Below, piece by piece: positions 1 to 7,342 of a stretch of DNA of 36,930 nucleotides. This stretch comes from Clostridia bacterium (GTDB lineage Bacteria > Bacillota > Clostridia > Oscillospirales > Acutalibacteraceae), in the NCBI GenBank assembly GCA_900770165.1, contig CAAGJJ010000068.1, positions 1 through 36,930 of the forward strand, read 5' to 3'. Position numbers and translations under genes: made by a program. Every line of letters starts with the position of its first letter. Within the stretch, counting starts at the first letter, position 1. The notes under the pieces are model-generated. The model saw only the letters and a program-made list of their open reading frames with translations, ran no database searches and was not told the DNA's origin.

Positions 1-27
1 AAATAATCTAAACTTACGCGGTTGGCA

Positions 28-120
28 ATCGCACTTACACGTTTTACGTGTAGCGATGATTATAGGGCTTTGCCCTCTTATGAAATACCACGCGTTTGAC
101 GCGTGGATGTTTATTTTATT
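28..120. repeat. Three tandem short hairpins at the left edge
   Basis: Three perfect inverted repeats follow each other: arms 36-42/46-52 (TACACGT around TTT), 64-68/72-76 (AGGGC around TTT) and 88-95/99-106 (CCACGCGT around TTG). The first is extended by outer arms 28-32/53-57. The last is followed by a T-rich stretch at 107-120 and could terminate an upstream gene. All have three-base loops and are more GC-rich than the flanks. They may be one structured RNA or a dispersed intergenic repeat; no function can be assigned. Confidence 0.55.
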
Positions 121-198
121 TAAGATAAAAACATTTGCATTTTATTAGTAAAACAACATATATATTAGTTAACATAATTTTTTGAAATGAGGAATTTA

Positions 199-1050
199 AT
201 GGAAATTAATATGCCGACTACCCTTAATATTACAAATATGAACGAAGTTAATGTATTTAAAAGACTGTTTAAATATATTATTCCAAACCCTCCGAAAATT
301 GAAGAAAAAAAGGTAGGGGAGATAACTTTAAAAAGCATAAATTATAAAGTAAAGAACAGTAAAATACCATGGAAGAAAATTTCTAATATAATAAGAAAAA
401 ATTCAAAATATGTACTGTGTTCTGAAAATATAAAAATTCCTATTACATATGGGATACAAAGATTTACATCAAATAAATTGAATAGATGTTTATGTGAAAA
501 TACTTTTATTGCTGTGCTTAAAAATCTTAATGTAAAGCCTACAGATTTTTCAGTATCTTTATATGACCCACGAGCAGCATATGCAGATATACTTGATGCT
601 ATATTACAATATTCAGCTCAGGTTAAGGTTGTAAGTAATAACATAAGATTTTATGAAGAAGAATCAGCAAGATTAATGGAAAGATATGGTGTAACAGTAT
701 TGACAACAGATAATATATTATCTTTAAATAATAGTGATATTATAGTTGCACCAGATAAAATACGTACAGACTTAAAACTTTCTAAAGATACATTTGTATT
801 TACAGCAGAAGAACCAGGAATTAATTTAGGCTGTACTGTTATTGATGGTTATAAAGTTAACACACCTATAGAATATAAACCCTTAATACCAAATTATATA
901 GAAGATGAGTATTTGTTGTCGTATTTATATTCAGAGTTAAAAGTTTATGAATTGAGCGATTTAGTGCCAGTGTATTGCATTTCTGAGGGTAAAGCAAAGA
1001 CTATTAAAGAAATCTCAGAAGAACTTGAAACTTTAATAGGGCGAGTTTGA
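199..1050 (+). CDS. Conserved-looking hypothetical protein (283 aa)
   Basis: I do not recognise a family. The start is placed at ATG 199 because GAGG at 189-192 lies 6 nt upstream; an in-frame ATG at 187 overlaps this ribosome binding site. There is no signal peptide or membrane segment. The middle (about residues 110-195) alternates short hydrophobic strands (VSLYD, VKVVS, VTVLTT, DIIVAP) with helices, which suggests a Rossmann-like alpha/beta fold, but no nucleotide-binding glycine motif is evident. A weak promoter (TTGCAT 135-140, TATATA 159-164) precedes it. It lies just upstream of greA, which has its own promoter, so they need not be one operon. Confidence 0.75.
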   Translation: MEINMPTTLNITNMNEVNVFKRLFKYIIPNPPKIEEKKVGEITLKSINYKVKNSKIPWKKISNIIRKNSKYVLCSENIKIPITYGIQRFTSNKLNRCLCENTFIAVLKNLNVKPTDFSVSLYDPRAAYADILDAILQYSAQVKVVSNNIRFYEEESARLMERYGVTVLTTDNILSLNNSDIIVAPDKIRTDLKLSKDTFVFTAEEPGINLGCTVIDGYKVNTPIEYKPLIPNYIEDEYLLSYLYSELKVYELSDLVPVYCISEGKAKTIKEISEELETLIGRV

Positions 1051-1055
1051 TTAGC

Positions 1056-1084
1056 TTGACAGAAAAACACCAATTTTATATAAT
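1056..1084 (+). promoter_or_regulatory. Consensus sigma-A promoter of greA
   Basis: TTGACA at 1056-1061 and TATAAT at 1079-1084 are both perfect hexamers with a 17-nt spacer. Transcription would start near 1091, about 40 nt before the greA start codon. Confidence 0.9.
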
Positions 1085-1130
1085 GATACTATTATTGTAA
1101 GAAAATATTGCAAAAAAGGTGGTACCATTA

Positions 1131-1604
1131 ATGAACAAGCAAGTTTTACTCACCGAGGATGGTCTAAAAGCTCTTGAAGAAGAATTAGAAGAACTAAAAA
1201 CAGTTCGAAGGAGAGAAATCGCGGAGAAGATTAAAGTTGCTTTATCTTTTGGAGATCTTTCAGAGAATAGTGAATATGATGAAGCTAAAAATGATCAAGC
1301 TATGGTAGAAGCAAGAATTGCTTCTATTGAAAATATGCTTAAAAATGTTAAAATTATAGATGAACAAGAGTTAAGTACAGATATTATTAATGTTGGAGCA
1401 AAAGTTCGATTATATGATGTAGAGTTTGACGAAACTTGTGAATATAGAATTGTTGGGTCAAATGAAGCTAATCCTGATATTGGAAGAATATCAGATGAAT
1501 CTCCTGTTGGTGCTGCTTTACTTGGCCATAAGGTCGGAGAAAGAGTAGAAATTGAAACCCCTGGTGGGAATGTTGCATTTGATGTTCTAGAAATATCTAA
1601 GTAA
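1131..1604 (+). CDS. greA: Transcription elongation factor GreA
   Basis: GreA binds the secondary channel of RNA polymerase and stimulates cleavage of backtracked transcripts. The 157-aa length fits the family (about 158). The N-terminal coiled coil carries the expected LTEDGLKALEEELEEL start and the tip sequence GDLSENSEYDEAK with the acidic residues that act at the polymerase active site. The C-terminal FKBP-like domain has the usual SPVGAALLGHKVGE motif. ATG 1131 is chosen over the in-frame GTG at 1119 because AAAGGTGG at 1115-1122 is the ribosome binding site. A perfect promoter lies upstream and a hairpin with T-tract follows. Confidence 0.97.
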   Translation: MNKQVLLTEDGLKALEEELEELKTVRRREIAEKIKVALSFGDLSENSEYDEAKNDQAMVEARIASIENMLKNVKIIDEQELSTDIINVGAKVRLYDVEFDETCEYRIVGSNEANPDIGRISDESPVGAALLGHKVGERVEIETPGGNVAFDVLEISK

Positions 1605-1609
1605 GTTAA

Positions 1610-1643
1610 ACGGGTGGGCATTTTATACGCTTACCCGTCTTTT
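1610..1643 (+). terminator. Terminator or attenuator between greA and lysS
   Basis: Stem arms 1610-1619 and 1629-1638 pair (ACGGGT with ACCCGT plus G-T pairs) and are followed by CTTTT. No clear promoter is seen between it and lysS, so partial read-through from greA may feed lysS. Confidence 0.7.
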
Positions 1644-1677
1644 ATAGTATTGTCTAAAATTTAGGAGGAATTTTTTA

Positions 1678-3180
1678 ATGTCTGAAAAAGTAAAAGATCA
1701 AGATAGAGAACAACCAAGCGTAAATGAATTGCTTAAAATTAGAAGAGAGAAACTAGATGCACTTAAAGATGAAGGAAAAGATCCTTTTGAAATAACGGTT
1801 TCAAAAAGAGACGCTTATGCACAAAATATAAAAGATAATTTTGAAAGCTTAGATGGTAAAGACGTTTGTGTTGCAGGAAGAATAATGAGTTGGCGCGATA
1901 TGGGCAAGGCCGCTTTTATTGATATTTATGATGTTACAGGTCGTATACAAGTTTATGTTAGAATTAATGATGTTGGGGAAGATACATATAAATCTATGTC
2001 TAAATGGGATATTGGCGATATTGTAGAAGTTAGTGGTTTTGTATTTAAAACACGCAGAGGTGAAGTATCTATACATGCTAAGGATATTAAATTATTATCA
2101 AAATCTTTATTACCATTACCAGAGAAATTTCATGGATTAAAAGATACAGACTTAAGATATCGCCAAAGATATGTAGATTTAATGGTTAACCCAGAAGTTA
2201 AAAATAATTTTATTAGCAGAAGCACAGTAATAAAAACAATTAGAAAATTTCTTGATGATAAAGGATATATAGAGGTAGAGACTCCAATTTTAAATACTAT
2301 TCCTGGCGGCGCTGCAGCTAGACCATTTATAACACATCATAATACTTTAGATCTAGACCTTTATTTAAGAATTGCGCCTGAATTATACCTTAAAAGGCTT
2401 ATTGTAGGAGGCATGGAAAAGGTTTATGAAATAGGAAGATTATTTAGAAATGAAGGTATGTCTGTAAAACACAATCCTGAATTTACAACTATTGAGCTAT
2501 ATGAAGCATATACAGATTATAATGGCATGATGGAACTTACAGAAAATATGATAAATGAATGTGCAAAGGCTGTATGTGGAAGTGAAAAAGTTGTATATCA
2601 AGGTGAGGAGATAAACCTTGCAGTACCTTTCAAAAGAATGACTATGATAGATGCTGTAAAACAGTATACGAATATAGATTTTAAAGAGTTTATTGGAGAT
2701 ACTCAAAAAGCAAAAGATGTTGCAAAATCTTTGCATTTAGAGACAAAATCGACAGATACATGGGGCGATATATTAAACCTTGTATTCGAAGAAAAAGTGG
2801 AAGAGAATCTTGTTCAGCCGACCTTTATTTATGATTATCCAGTTGAAGTATCTCCATTAACAAAAAGGAAAAAAGATCAACCAGAGCTTGTTGAAAGGTT
2901 TGAATTGTTTATAACAAGAAGAGAACTAGCTAATGCTTACTCGGAATTAAATGATCCTATAGATCAACGAGAAAGATTTATGCATCAAATGAAGCTACGA
3001 GAAGCCGGTGATGACGAAGCTAATATGATCGACGAAGATTTCCTTACTGCCCTTGAATATGGTATGGCACCAACAGGAGGAATGGGTATGGGAATAGATA
3101 GACTTGTAATGCTTTTAACAGACAGTGCTTCTATACGAGATGTTATAATATTCCCGACAATGAAACCATTAGATAAGTAA
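1678..3180 (+). CDS. lysS: Lysyl-tRNA synthetase, class II
   Basis: Charges tRNA-Lys with lysine using ATP in the cytoplasm. The 500-aa length is typical. An N-terminal OB-fold anticodon-binding domain (about residues 60-150, including VAGRIMSWRDMGKAAFIDI) precedes the class II catalytic core. Motif 2 (RLFRNEGMS...HNPEFTTIELYEAY) lies near residues 253-277 and motif 3 (GMGMGIDRLVMLL) near 468-480. ATG 1678 follows TAGGAGG at a good distance. It lies 73 nt downstream of greA. Confidence 0.98.
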   Translation: MSEKVKDQDREQPSVNELLKIRREKLDALKDEGKDPFEITVSKRDAYAQNIKDNFESLDGKDVCVAGRIMSWRDMGKAAFIDIYDVTGRIQVYVRINDVGEDTYKSMSKWDIGDIVEVSGFVFKTRRGEVSIHAKDIKLLSKSLLPLPEKFHGLKDTDLRYRQRYVDLMVNPEVKNNFISRSTVIKTIRKFLDDKGYIEVETPILNTIPGGAAARPFITHHNTLDLDLYLRIAPELYLKRLIVGGMEKVYEIGRLFRNEGMSVKHNPEFTTIELYEAYTDYNGMMELTENMINECAKAVCGSEKVVYQGEEINLAVPFKRMTMIDAVKQYTNIDFKEFIGDTQKAKDVAKSLHLETKSTDTWGDILNLVFEEKVEENLVQPTFIYDYPVEVSPLTKRKKDQPELVERFELFITRRELANAYSELNDPIDQRERFMHQMKLREAGDDEANMIDEDFLTALEYGMAPTGGMGMGIDRLVMLLTDSASIRDVIIFPTMKPLDK

Positions 3181-3201
3181 AAACGCTATGGTATTATAAA
3201 T

Positions 3202-3240
3202 AAATGGGCAGTTCCAGTATTTTGGGATTGCCCATTTTTT
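3202..3240 (+). terminator. Rho-independent terminator of lysS
   Basis: AAATGGGCA at 3202-3210 pairs with TGCCCATTT at 3229-3237, with an inner TTCCA/TGGGA pairing, followed by a T run. Confidence 0.85.
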
Positions 3241-3298
3241 AAAGATATAGATTAAAAAGTAATAGTATAAAAATTTTCTGTAAAATATATAAGCACTT

Positions 3299-3340
3299 AG
3301 CCCTCTAATCAATATTTATATCGATTAGAGGGCTCTTTTT
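3299..3340 (+). terminator. Second strong plus-strand terminator downstream of lysS
   Basis: A perfect 12-bp stem (AGCCCTCTAATC 3299-3310 with 3323-3334) is followed by CTTTTT. No gene is visible between it and the lysS terminator. It is a back-up terminator or ends an unseen short RNA. The rest of 3341-3500 holds only a weak 8-bp inverted repeat (3404-3411/3426-3433). Confidence 0.75.
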
Positions 3341-3500
3341 AACCGGACTTATAAAATTTTTTATTTAGATTATTTGTTATATGTAAAGCTGGCCTTATAA
3401 ATCATCAGTAATTTTAGAAATATATTTACTGATATTAGAAATTGCTTGAGAATCGGAATTTTATATCTAGATAATTGATAAATCCACAGGGATTGTAATT

Positions 3501-3743
3501 TTATAAGTTATATAACTTATCTATACAATCCTTGCAAACGTTTCTACCATTGTAATGAATGACATTATCAACATTATCGCAAAAAACACATTGAGGTTCA
3601 TATTTTCTTAAAATTATTGAAGAACCATCAATGAAAATTTCTAATGGATCTTTAGGGTCGATATTTAATACATTCCTTAGTTCAATTGGCAGAACAATTC
3701 TTCCAAGGTTGTCCACCTTTCTAACAATTCCGGTCGACTTCAT
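3501..3743 (-). CDS. abrB: AbrB-family transition-state regulator with C-terminal zinc ribbon
   Basis: A DNA-binding swapped-hairpin AbrB/SpoVT domain occupies residues 1-50 (MKSTGIVRKVDNLGRIVLP, then ELRNVLNI and LEIFID). It closely follows Bacillus AbrB, a repressor of stationary-phase genes. The C-terminal part has two CxxC pairs (CVFC and CKDC) likely to bind zinc, a form known from clostridial relatives. ATG 3743 is used because it starts the family core and AAAGGATG precedes it; the longer frame adds 15 unlikely residues. In Bacillus abrB lies next to rsmI; here it is separate and divergent from spmA. The exact orthology to abrB versus paralogues is inferred. Confidence 0.9.
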   Translation of the reverse strand: MKSTGIVRKVDNLGRIVLPIELRNVLNIDPKDPLEIFIDGSSIILRKYEPQCVFCDNVDNVIHYNGRNVCKDCIDKLYNL

Positions 3744-3799
3744 AATAAAAGACATCCTTTCAAAACATAATATGTCATATGCCGTCATATAACGTTATG

Positions 3800-3828
3800 A
3801 TGATACTATTTTTTTACAATTTTGTCAA
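3800..3828 (-). promoter_or_regulatory. Promoter of abrB
   Basis: On the minus strand TTGACA (3828-3823) and TATCAT (3805-3800) are spaced by 17 nt. Just downstream, in the leader, GTCATAT occurs twice on the plus strand (about 3773 and 3783) with 10-bp period, a possible regulator site. Confidence 0.8.
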
Positions 3829-3920
3829 TATGGAACTTGAATAATCTTATAAATATATCATATTTATTCTTAGTTTTGGAATATATTTAGTGTATATGTT
3901 AATGGTGGTGGTAAATATTG

Positions 3921-4505
3921 ATGAATTATCTATGGGCAATCCTTATAATTATAAGTATTATTTGCTCTATTCTAACAGGAAGGGTTTCTGAAATTTCAAA
4001 TTCTATTATGAGTGGGGCGCAAGATGCTGTTACGTTAGTGATATCAATGCTTGGCATGATGTGCTTTTGGACTGGACTTATGAACATAGCAGAAAAAGGG
4101 GGGCTTACATATATTCTTGCAAAAGTTCTTTCTCCAGTTTTAAAAAGATTGTTTCCAGACTATGATAAAGATTCGAAAGCCATGAGATTGATATGTATGA
4201 ATGTAACGGCAAATATATTAGGCCTGGGAAACGCTGCAACGCCTTTTGGCATAGAAGCTATGAAGGAAATGCAAAAGGAAAATAAAATTAAAGATACAGC
4301 TAATAACAGTATGATTATGTTTGTAGTTTTAAATACAGCGTCTTTGCAAATAGTTCCTACTTTACTTACAATTTTAAGACAGAAACAAGGGTCAGAACAT
4401 CCTCTTGATATTTTACCTGCAATTTGGATAACATCTTTTATTTCCCTTATAGTAGGAATAACAGCAGCAAAGCTATTTGAAAAGAGAGGAAAAAATATTG
4501 GATAA
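3921..4505 (+). CDS. spmA: Spore maturation protein A
   Basis: Integral membrane protein of the nucleoside-recognition (Gate) domain family. In Bacillus, SpmA and SpmB act together in spore core dehydration. The 194-aa product has several hydrophobic helices and the family signature MNVTANILGLGNAATPFGIE near residues 94-113. ATG 3921 sits behind GGTGGTGG (3904-3911); a TTG at 3918 directly before it is less likely. It overlaps spmB by 8 nt, so the two are translated together. Confidence 0.95.
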   Translation: MNYLWAILIIISIICSILTGRVSEISNSIMSGAQDAVTLVISMLGMMCFWTGLMNIAEKGGLTYILAKVLSPVLKRLFPDYDKDSKAMRLICMNVTANILGLGNAATPFGIEAMKEMQKENKIKDTANNSMIMFVVLNTASLQIVPTLLTILRQKQGSEHPLDILPAIWITSFISLIVGITAAKLFEKRGKNIG

Positions 4506-5025
4506 AGTAGGAAACTATGTAATACCATTGTCAACATTATTAATTATAATATTTGGTTTAATAAGAAAAGTACCTATTTTTGATGCATTTTTACAAGGAG
4601 CAAAAGATGGTATGAGATCTACAGCAGGTATAGCACCTGCATTAATTGGCTTAATTACGGCTGTAACAATGTTAAAAGCTTCTGGGGCATTAGATATATT
4701 CACATTGTTAATTAAACCCGTTACAGACGCTATAGGCTTTCCTTCAGAACTTGTACCATTAGCAATACTTAGACCTATATCGGGAAGTGGATCTATAGCA
4801 CTTCTAGATAATATAATGACAAACCATGGTGTAGATACATTTATAGGAAGAGTCGGTTCAGTTATGATGGGATCAACGGAAACGACATTTTATGCTGTAG
4901 CCGTGTATTTTGGTGCTATTGGTATAAAAAATACGAAGCATGCAATACCCTCTTCTCTTATAGCAGATATATTAGCTGTAATTACGTCTATTTTCGCCGT
5001 TATTATAATGTTTGGAGCAAATTAA
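4498..5025 (+). CDS. spmB: Spore maturation protein B
   Basis: Partner of SpmA, same Gate-domain fold, in the membrane of the developing spore compartment. The 175-aa product matches the size of Bacillus SpmB (about 178). Family sequence includes ILRPISGSGSIALLDNIM and GSTETTFYAVAVYFG. TTG 4498 is taken as start because GAGAGGA (4484-4490) is 7 nt away; the frame opens slightly earlier at TTG 4477. The start overlaps the end of spmA, implying translational coupling. Confidence 0.94.
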   Translation: MDKVGNYVIPLSTLLIIIFGLIRKVPIFDAFLQGAKDGMRSTAGIAPALIGLITAVTMLKASGALDIFTLLIKPVTDAIGFPSELVPLAILRPISGSGSIALLDNIMTNHGVDTFIGRVGSVMMGSTETTFYAVAVYFGAIGIKNTKHAIPSSLIADILAVITSIFAVIIMFGAN

Positions 5026-5026
5026 A

Positions 5027-5056
5027 GACCTTGATTATAAAACTATAATCAAGGTC
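5027..5056. terminator. Bidirectional terminator between spmB and the GNAT gene
   Basis: A perfect 13-bp stem (5027-5039 with 5044-5056) lies between two convergent genes, with T-rich DNA on both outer sides. Confidence 0.85.
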
Positions 5057-5066
5057 AGTTTATAAT

Positions 5067-5597
5067 TTAATTTTCGAGTCCTAATTCTACTGGAGATGTT
5101 TTATAAACGGTATTGAATATTTTGTTTCTATAATGAATAAATTCTTTTTTAGATAATGGTTTTGGATAACTCATAATTAATAGATCACATGGTTCTGTGT
5201 GTTCTTGAAGAGCAGGTTGTTTATGTTTGTATGAATTTAAGTGGAACCCTAGTCTTTTATAAAGGTTTATTCTTCGTTTTGCTATATCGTTTTCAGGCGG
5301 TTCAACTTCTATTATCATAGGTGTTGGCAATTTATCAACGCAAGAGCTGAAAAATTTACTACCAAGCCCTAAGTTTCTGTAGCGTTTATCTGTAGCTAGA
5401 TGTTCGCCAAAGCAAAAATCATCAAATATCCATGCTATAAAAAATATTATAATTTCTCCTTTTTCATTCCTTTTTACAAAAACCTTGCAATGTTCGTCTT
5501 CTAAAAGAGAAAATTGTTCATTGTAGCTTCTTCTTTCTGCATCGGGAAAAGATTCATCCATGATTTTATATATCTGGTCGAAATCTTTTTTCTGCAT
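5067..5597 (-). CDS. GNAT-family N-acetyltransferase
   Basis: A single GNAT domain of 176 aa. The acetyl-CoA-binding motif A is seen as KRYRNLGLGSKFF, with the R-x-x-G-x-G/A pattern, preceded by a strand ending EHLATD and followed by IIEVEPP. The substrate cannot be deduced. ATG 5597 follows AGGAGG; the upstream part of the open frame (31 residues) lies in a region of inverted repeats and lacks a ribosome binding site. It is monocistronic, convergent with spmB and divergent from spoVB. Confidence 0.88.
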   Translation of the reverse strand: MQKKDFDQIYKIMDESFPDAERRSYNEQFSLLEDEHCKVFVKRNEKGEIIIFFIAWIFDDFCFGEHLATDKRYRNLGLGSKFFSSCVDKLPTPMIIEVEPPENDIAKRRINLYKRLGFHLNSYKHKQPALQEHTEPCDLLIMSYPKPLSKKEFIHYRNKIFNTVYKTSPVELGLEN

Positions 5598-5661
5598 ATA
5601 TAATCCTCCTAAATTTACAATAATAATATAATATATTCTATCAGAATATAATTTATTTATC

Positions 5662-5685
5662 AAATAGAATAACCTAATTCTATTT
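5662..5685. promoter_or_regulatory. Inverted repeat in the GNAT/spoVB divergent region
   Basis: AAATAGAAT (5662-5670) and ATTCTATTT (5677-5685) form a perfect 9-bp inverted repeat with 6-nt spacer between the two divergent starts. A smaller one, TATTCT/AGAATA, lies near 5634-5648. Placement fits an operator, but no regulator is identified. Confidence 0.4.
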
Positions 5686-5731
5686 TTCATATATTTTACT
5701 CAGAGTTATTATAGATTGTAGATGTGATATT

Positions 5732-7300
5732 ATGAAAAAAAGAAGTTTTATGTTAAATGCTTTTTTCCTTACAAGTGCAACTTTAATTGCCAGAGTTATA
5801 GGAATTGCTTTTAGAGTTTATATGTCTAATAAAATAGGTTCAGAGGGTATAGGACTTTATCAGCTTATAAGTACTATTTATATGTTTGCTGCAACTTTTG
5901 CTACATCTGGAATTAGTTTGGCTGTAACTAGATTAGTAACAGATTCAATAGCAAAAAAGGAATATAGAACAGCGAAGATTGCAATATCACGATGTTTTTA
6001 TATAGGTGTTGTACTAAGTTCTATAGTTGGTATAGTTATGTTTGTATATTCTGAAGCTTTAAGTGTATATATTTTACACGATACAAGAGCAATATTGTCT
6101 TTAAAGATTTTGGCTCCAAGTCTTCCGTTTATGTCGATATCTGCTTGTTTTAGAGGATATTTTTTTGCAGTTAGACAAGTTATTAAAACTGCCAGTGAGC
6201 AGCTTTTTGAGCAAATTATTGAAATTTTAATTTTTTCTTGTCTTATAGGATTTTTCCTTCCAAAAGGAATTGAATATGCATGCTGTTCAGTTGTTATAGG
6301 AACAACAGTAGCAGAAATTTTGTCGTGCTTTTATTCATATTTTATATATAAGAAAGATATTTTAAAATGCAATAACTTTGAAATATCTAACAAAAGGGAA
6401 ATTTATAAAAAAATTGCATTTATTGCTTTACCGGTAACTGCGAGTTCAAGTTTACGTTCAGGTCTTAGCACTGTTGAAAATATTCTTATTCCCGCAGGAC
6501 TGCAAAGATCTGGAGAATCGAGTCAAAAATCATTGGCAGGGTATGGATTAATAAGCGGTATGGTTATGCCGGTTATAACATTTCCTTCAGTATTTTTATT
6601 TTCATTTGCATTGCTTCTTATTCCAGAAATGTCTGAAGCAAATGCAGTTAATCATAAAAGAAATATAAATTATATAGTAACTAGAGTATTTTATATCACT
6701 TTGATATATTCAATTATGATTTCTGGGATATTTTTATTTTTTTCAAATGATTTTGGCTTATCAATTTATGGTAGCAGTGAATCGGGAGCTTTAATGAGCA
6801 TTTTAGCTCCATTAATTCCACTTATGTATTTAGATGGTGTAGTAGATGCAATTCTTAAGGGATTGAACGAACAATTACATTATTTATCGTATAATATAAT
6901 AGATTCTATACTAAGAGTAATTCTTATATTTGTTCTTTTGCCTATATATGGCTTAAAAGGGTTAATTATTGTAATGTTTTTTAGCACTATACTAAATTCA
7001 TTTTTGAGTATGAATAGGCTTATAAAAGTAACTGAGCTCAAAGTGAAAATAATTGATTGGTTACTTAAACCAGTTACGGCTATTGTGGTATCTTGCTTTG
7101 CTTTAAATGCAATTTTTTCGTATGAGATTTTTGAATTTTCCTCTATTACTTACAAGCTTATTCTAGAAATTTTATTAGCAATTTTGTTTTATATATTTAT
7201 CTTATTTATAAGTGGTAGTATTAATAATGAAGAATTTAATTGGATTAAAAGTTATTTTAAACGAGATAAAATAAGTATTCAAAAAAAGATTGTCAGTTAA
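5732..7300 (+). CDS. spoVB: SpoVB-like polysaccharide (lipid II-type) transporter
   Basis: Multi-spanning membrane protein of the MOP (MATE/MurJ/Wzx) superfamily. In Bacillus, SpoVB is needed for spore cortex peptidoglycan and is thought to move lipid-linked precursors. The 522-aa length and N-terminus (LTSATLIARVIGIAFRVYM, then IGLYQL) match the SpoVB/YtgP branch; about 14 hydrophobic segments run to residue 505. The ribosome binding site is weak (GATGTGAT). It ends in a terminator shared with convergent secA. SpoVB and YtgP/MurJ paralogues are hard to separate by eye, so the symbol is a best guess. Confidence 0.85.
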   Translation: MKKRSFMLNAFFLTSATLIARVIGIAFRVYMSNKIGSEGIGLYQLISTIYMFAATFATSGISLAVTRLVTDSIAKKEYRTAKIAISRCFYIGVVLSSIVGIVMFVYSEALSVYILHDTRAILSLKILAPSLPFMSISACFRGYFFAVRQVIKTASEQLFEQIIEILIFSCLIGFFLPKGIEYACCSVVIGTTVAEILSCFYSYFIYKKDILKCNNFEISNKREIYKKIAFIALPVTASSSLRSGLSTVENILIPAGLQRSGESSQKSLAGYGLISGMVMPVITFPSVFLFSFALLLIPEMSEANAVNHKRNINYIVTRVFYITLIYSIMISGIFLFFSNDFGLSIYGSSESGALMSILAPLIPLMYLDGVVDAILKGLNEQLHYLSYNIIDSILRVILIFVLLPIYGLKGLIIVMFFSTILNSFLSMNRLIKVTELKVKIIDWLLKPVTAIVVSCFALNAIFSYEIFEFSSITYKLILEILLAILFYIFILFISGSINNEEFNWIKSYFKRDKISIQKKIVS

Positions 7301-7321
7301 CAATTACTGACAATCTTTTTT
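7282..7321. terminator. Bidirectional terminator between spoVB and secA
   Basis: Stem 7287-7297/7306-7316 (AGATTGTCAGT) is extended by an A-run on the left and a T-run on the right, so it can work in both directions. It includes the spoVB stop codon. Confidence 0.88.
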
Positions 7322-7342
7322 AATTAAATGCAATAAAATTTT

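Noticed and set aside
86..150. Short ORF starting MKYHAFDAWMF at the left edge
   Set aside because: It runs through the CCACGCGT hairpin, has no ribosome binding site, and is explained by the palindrome.
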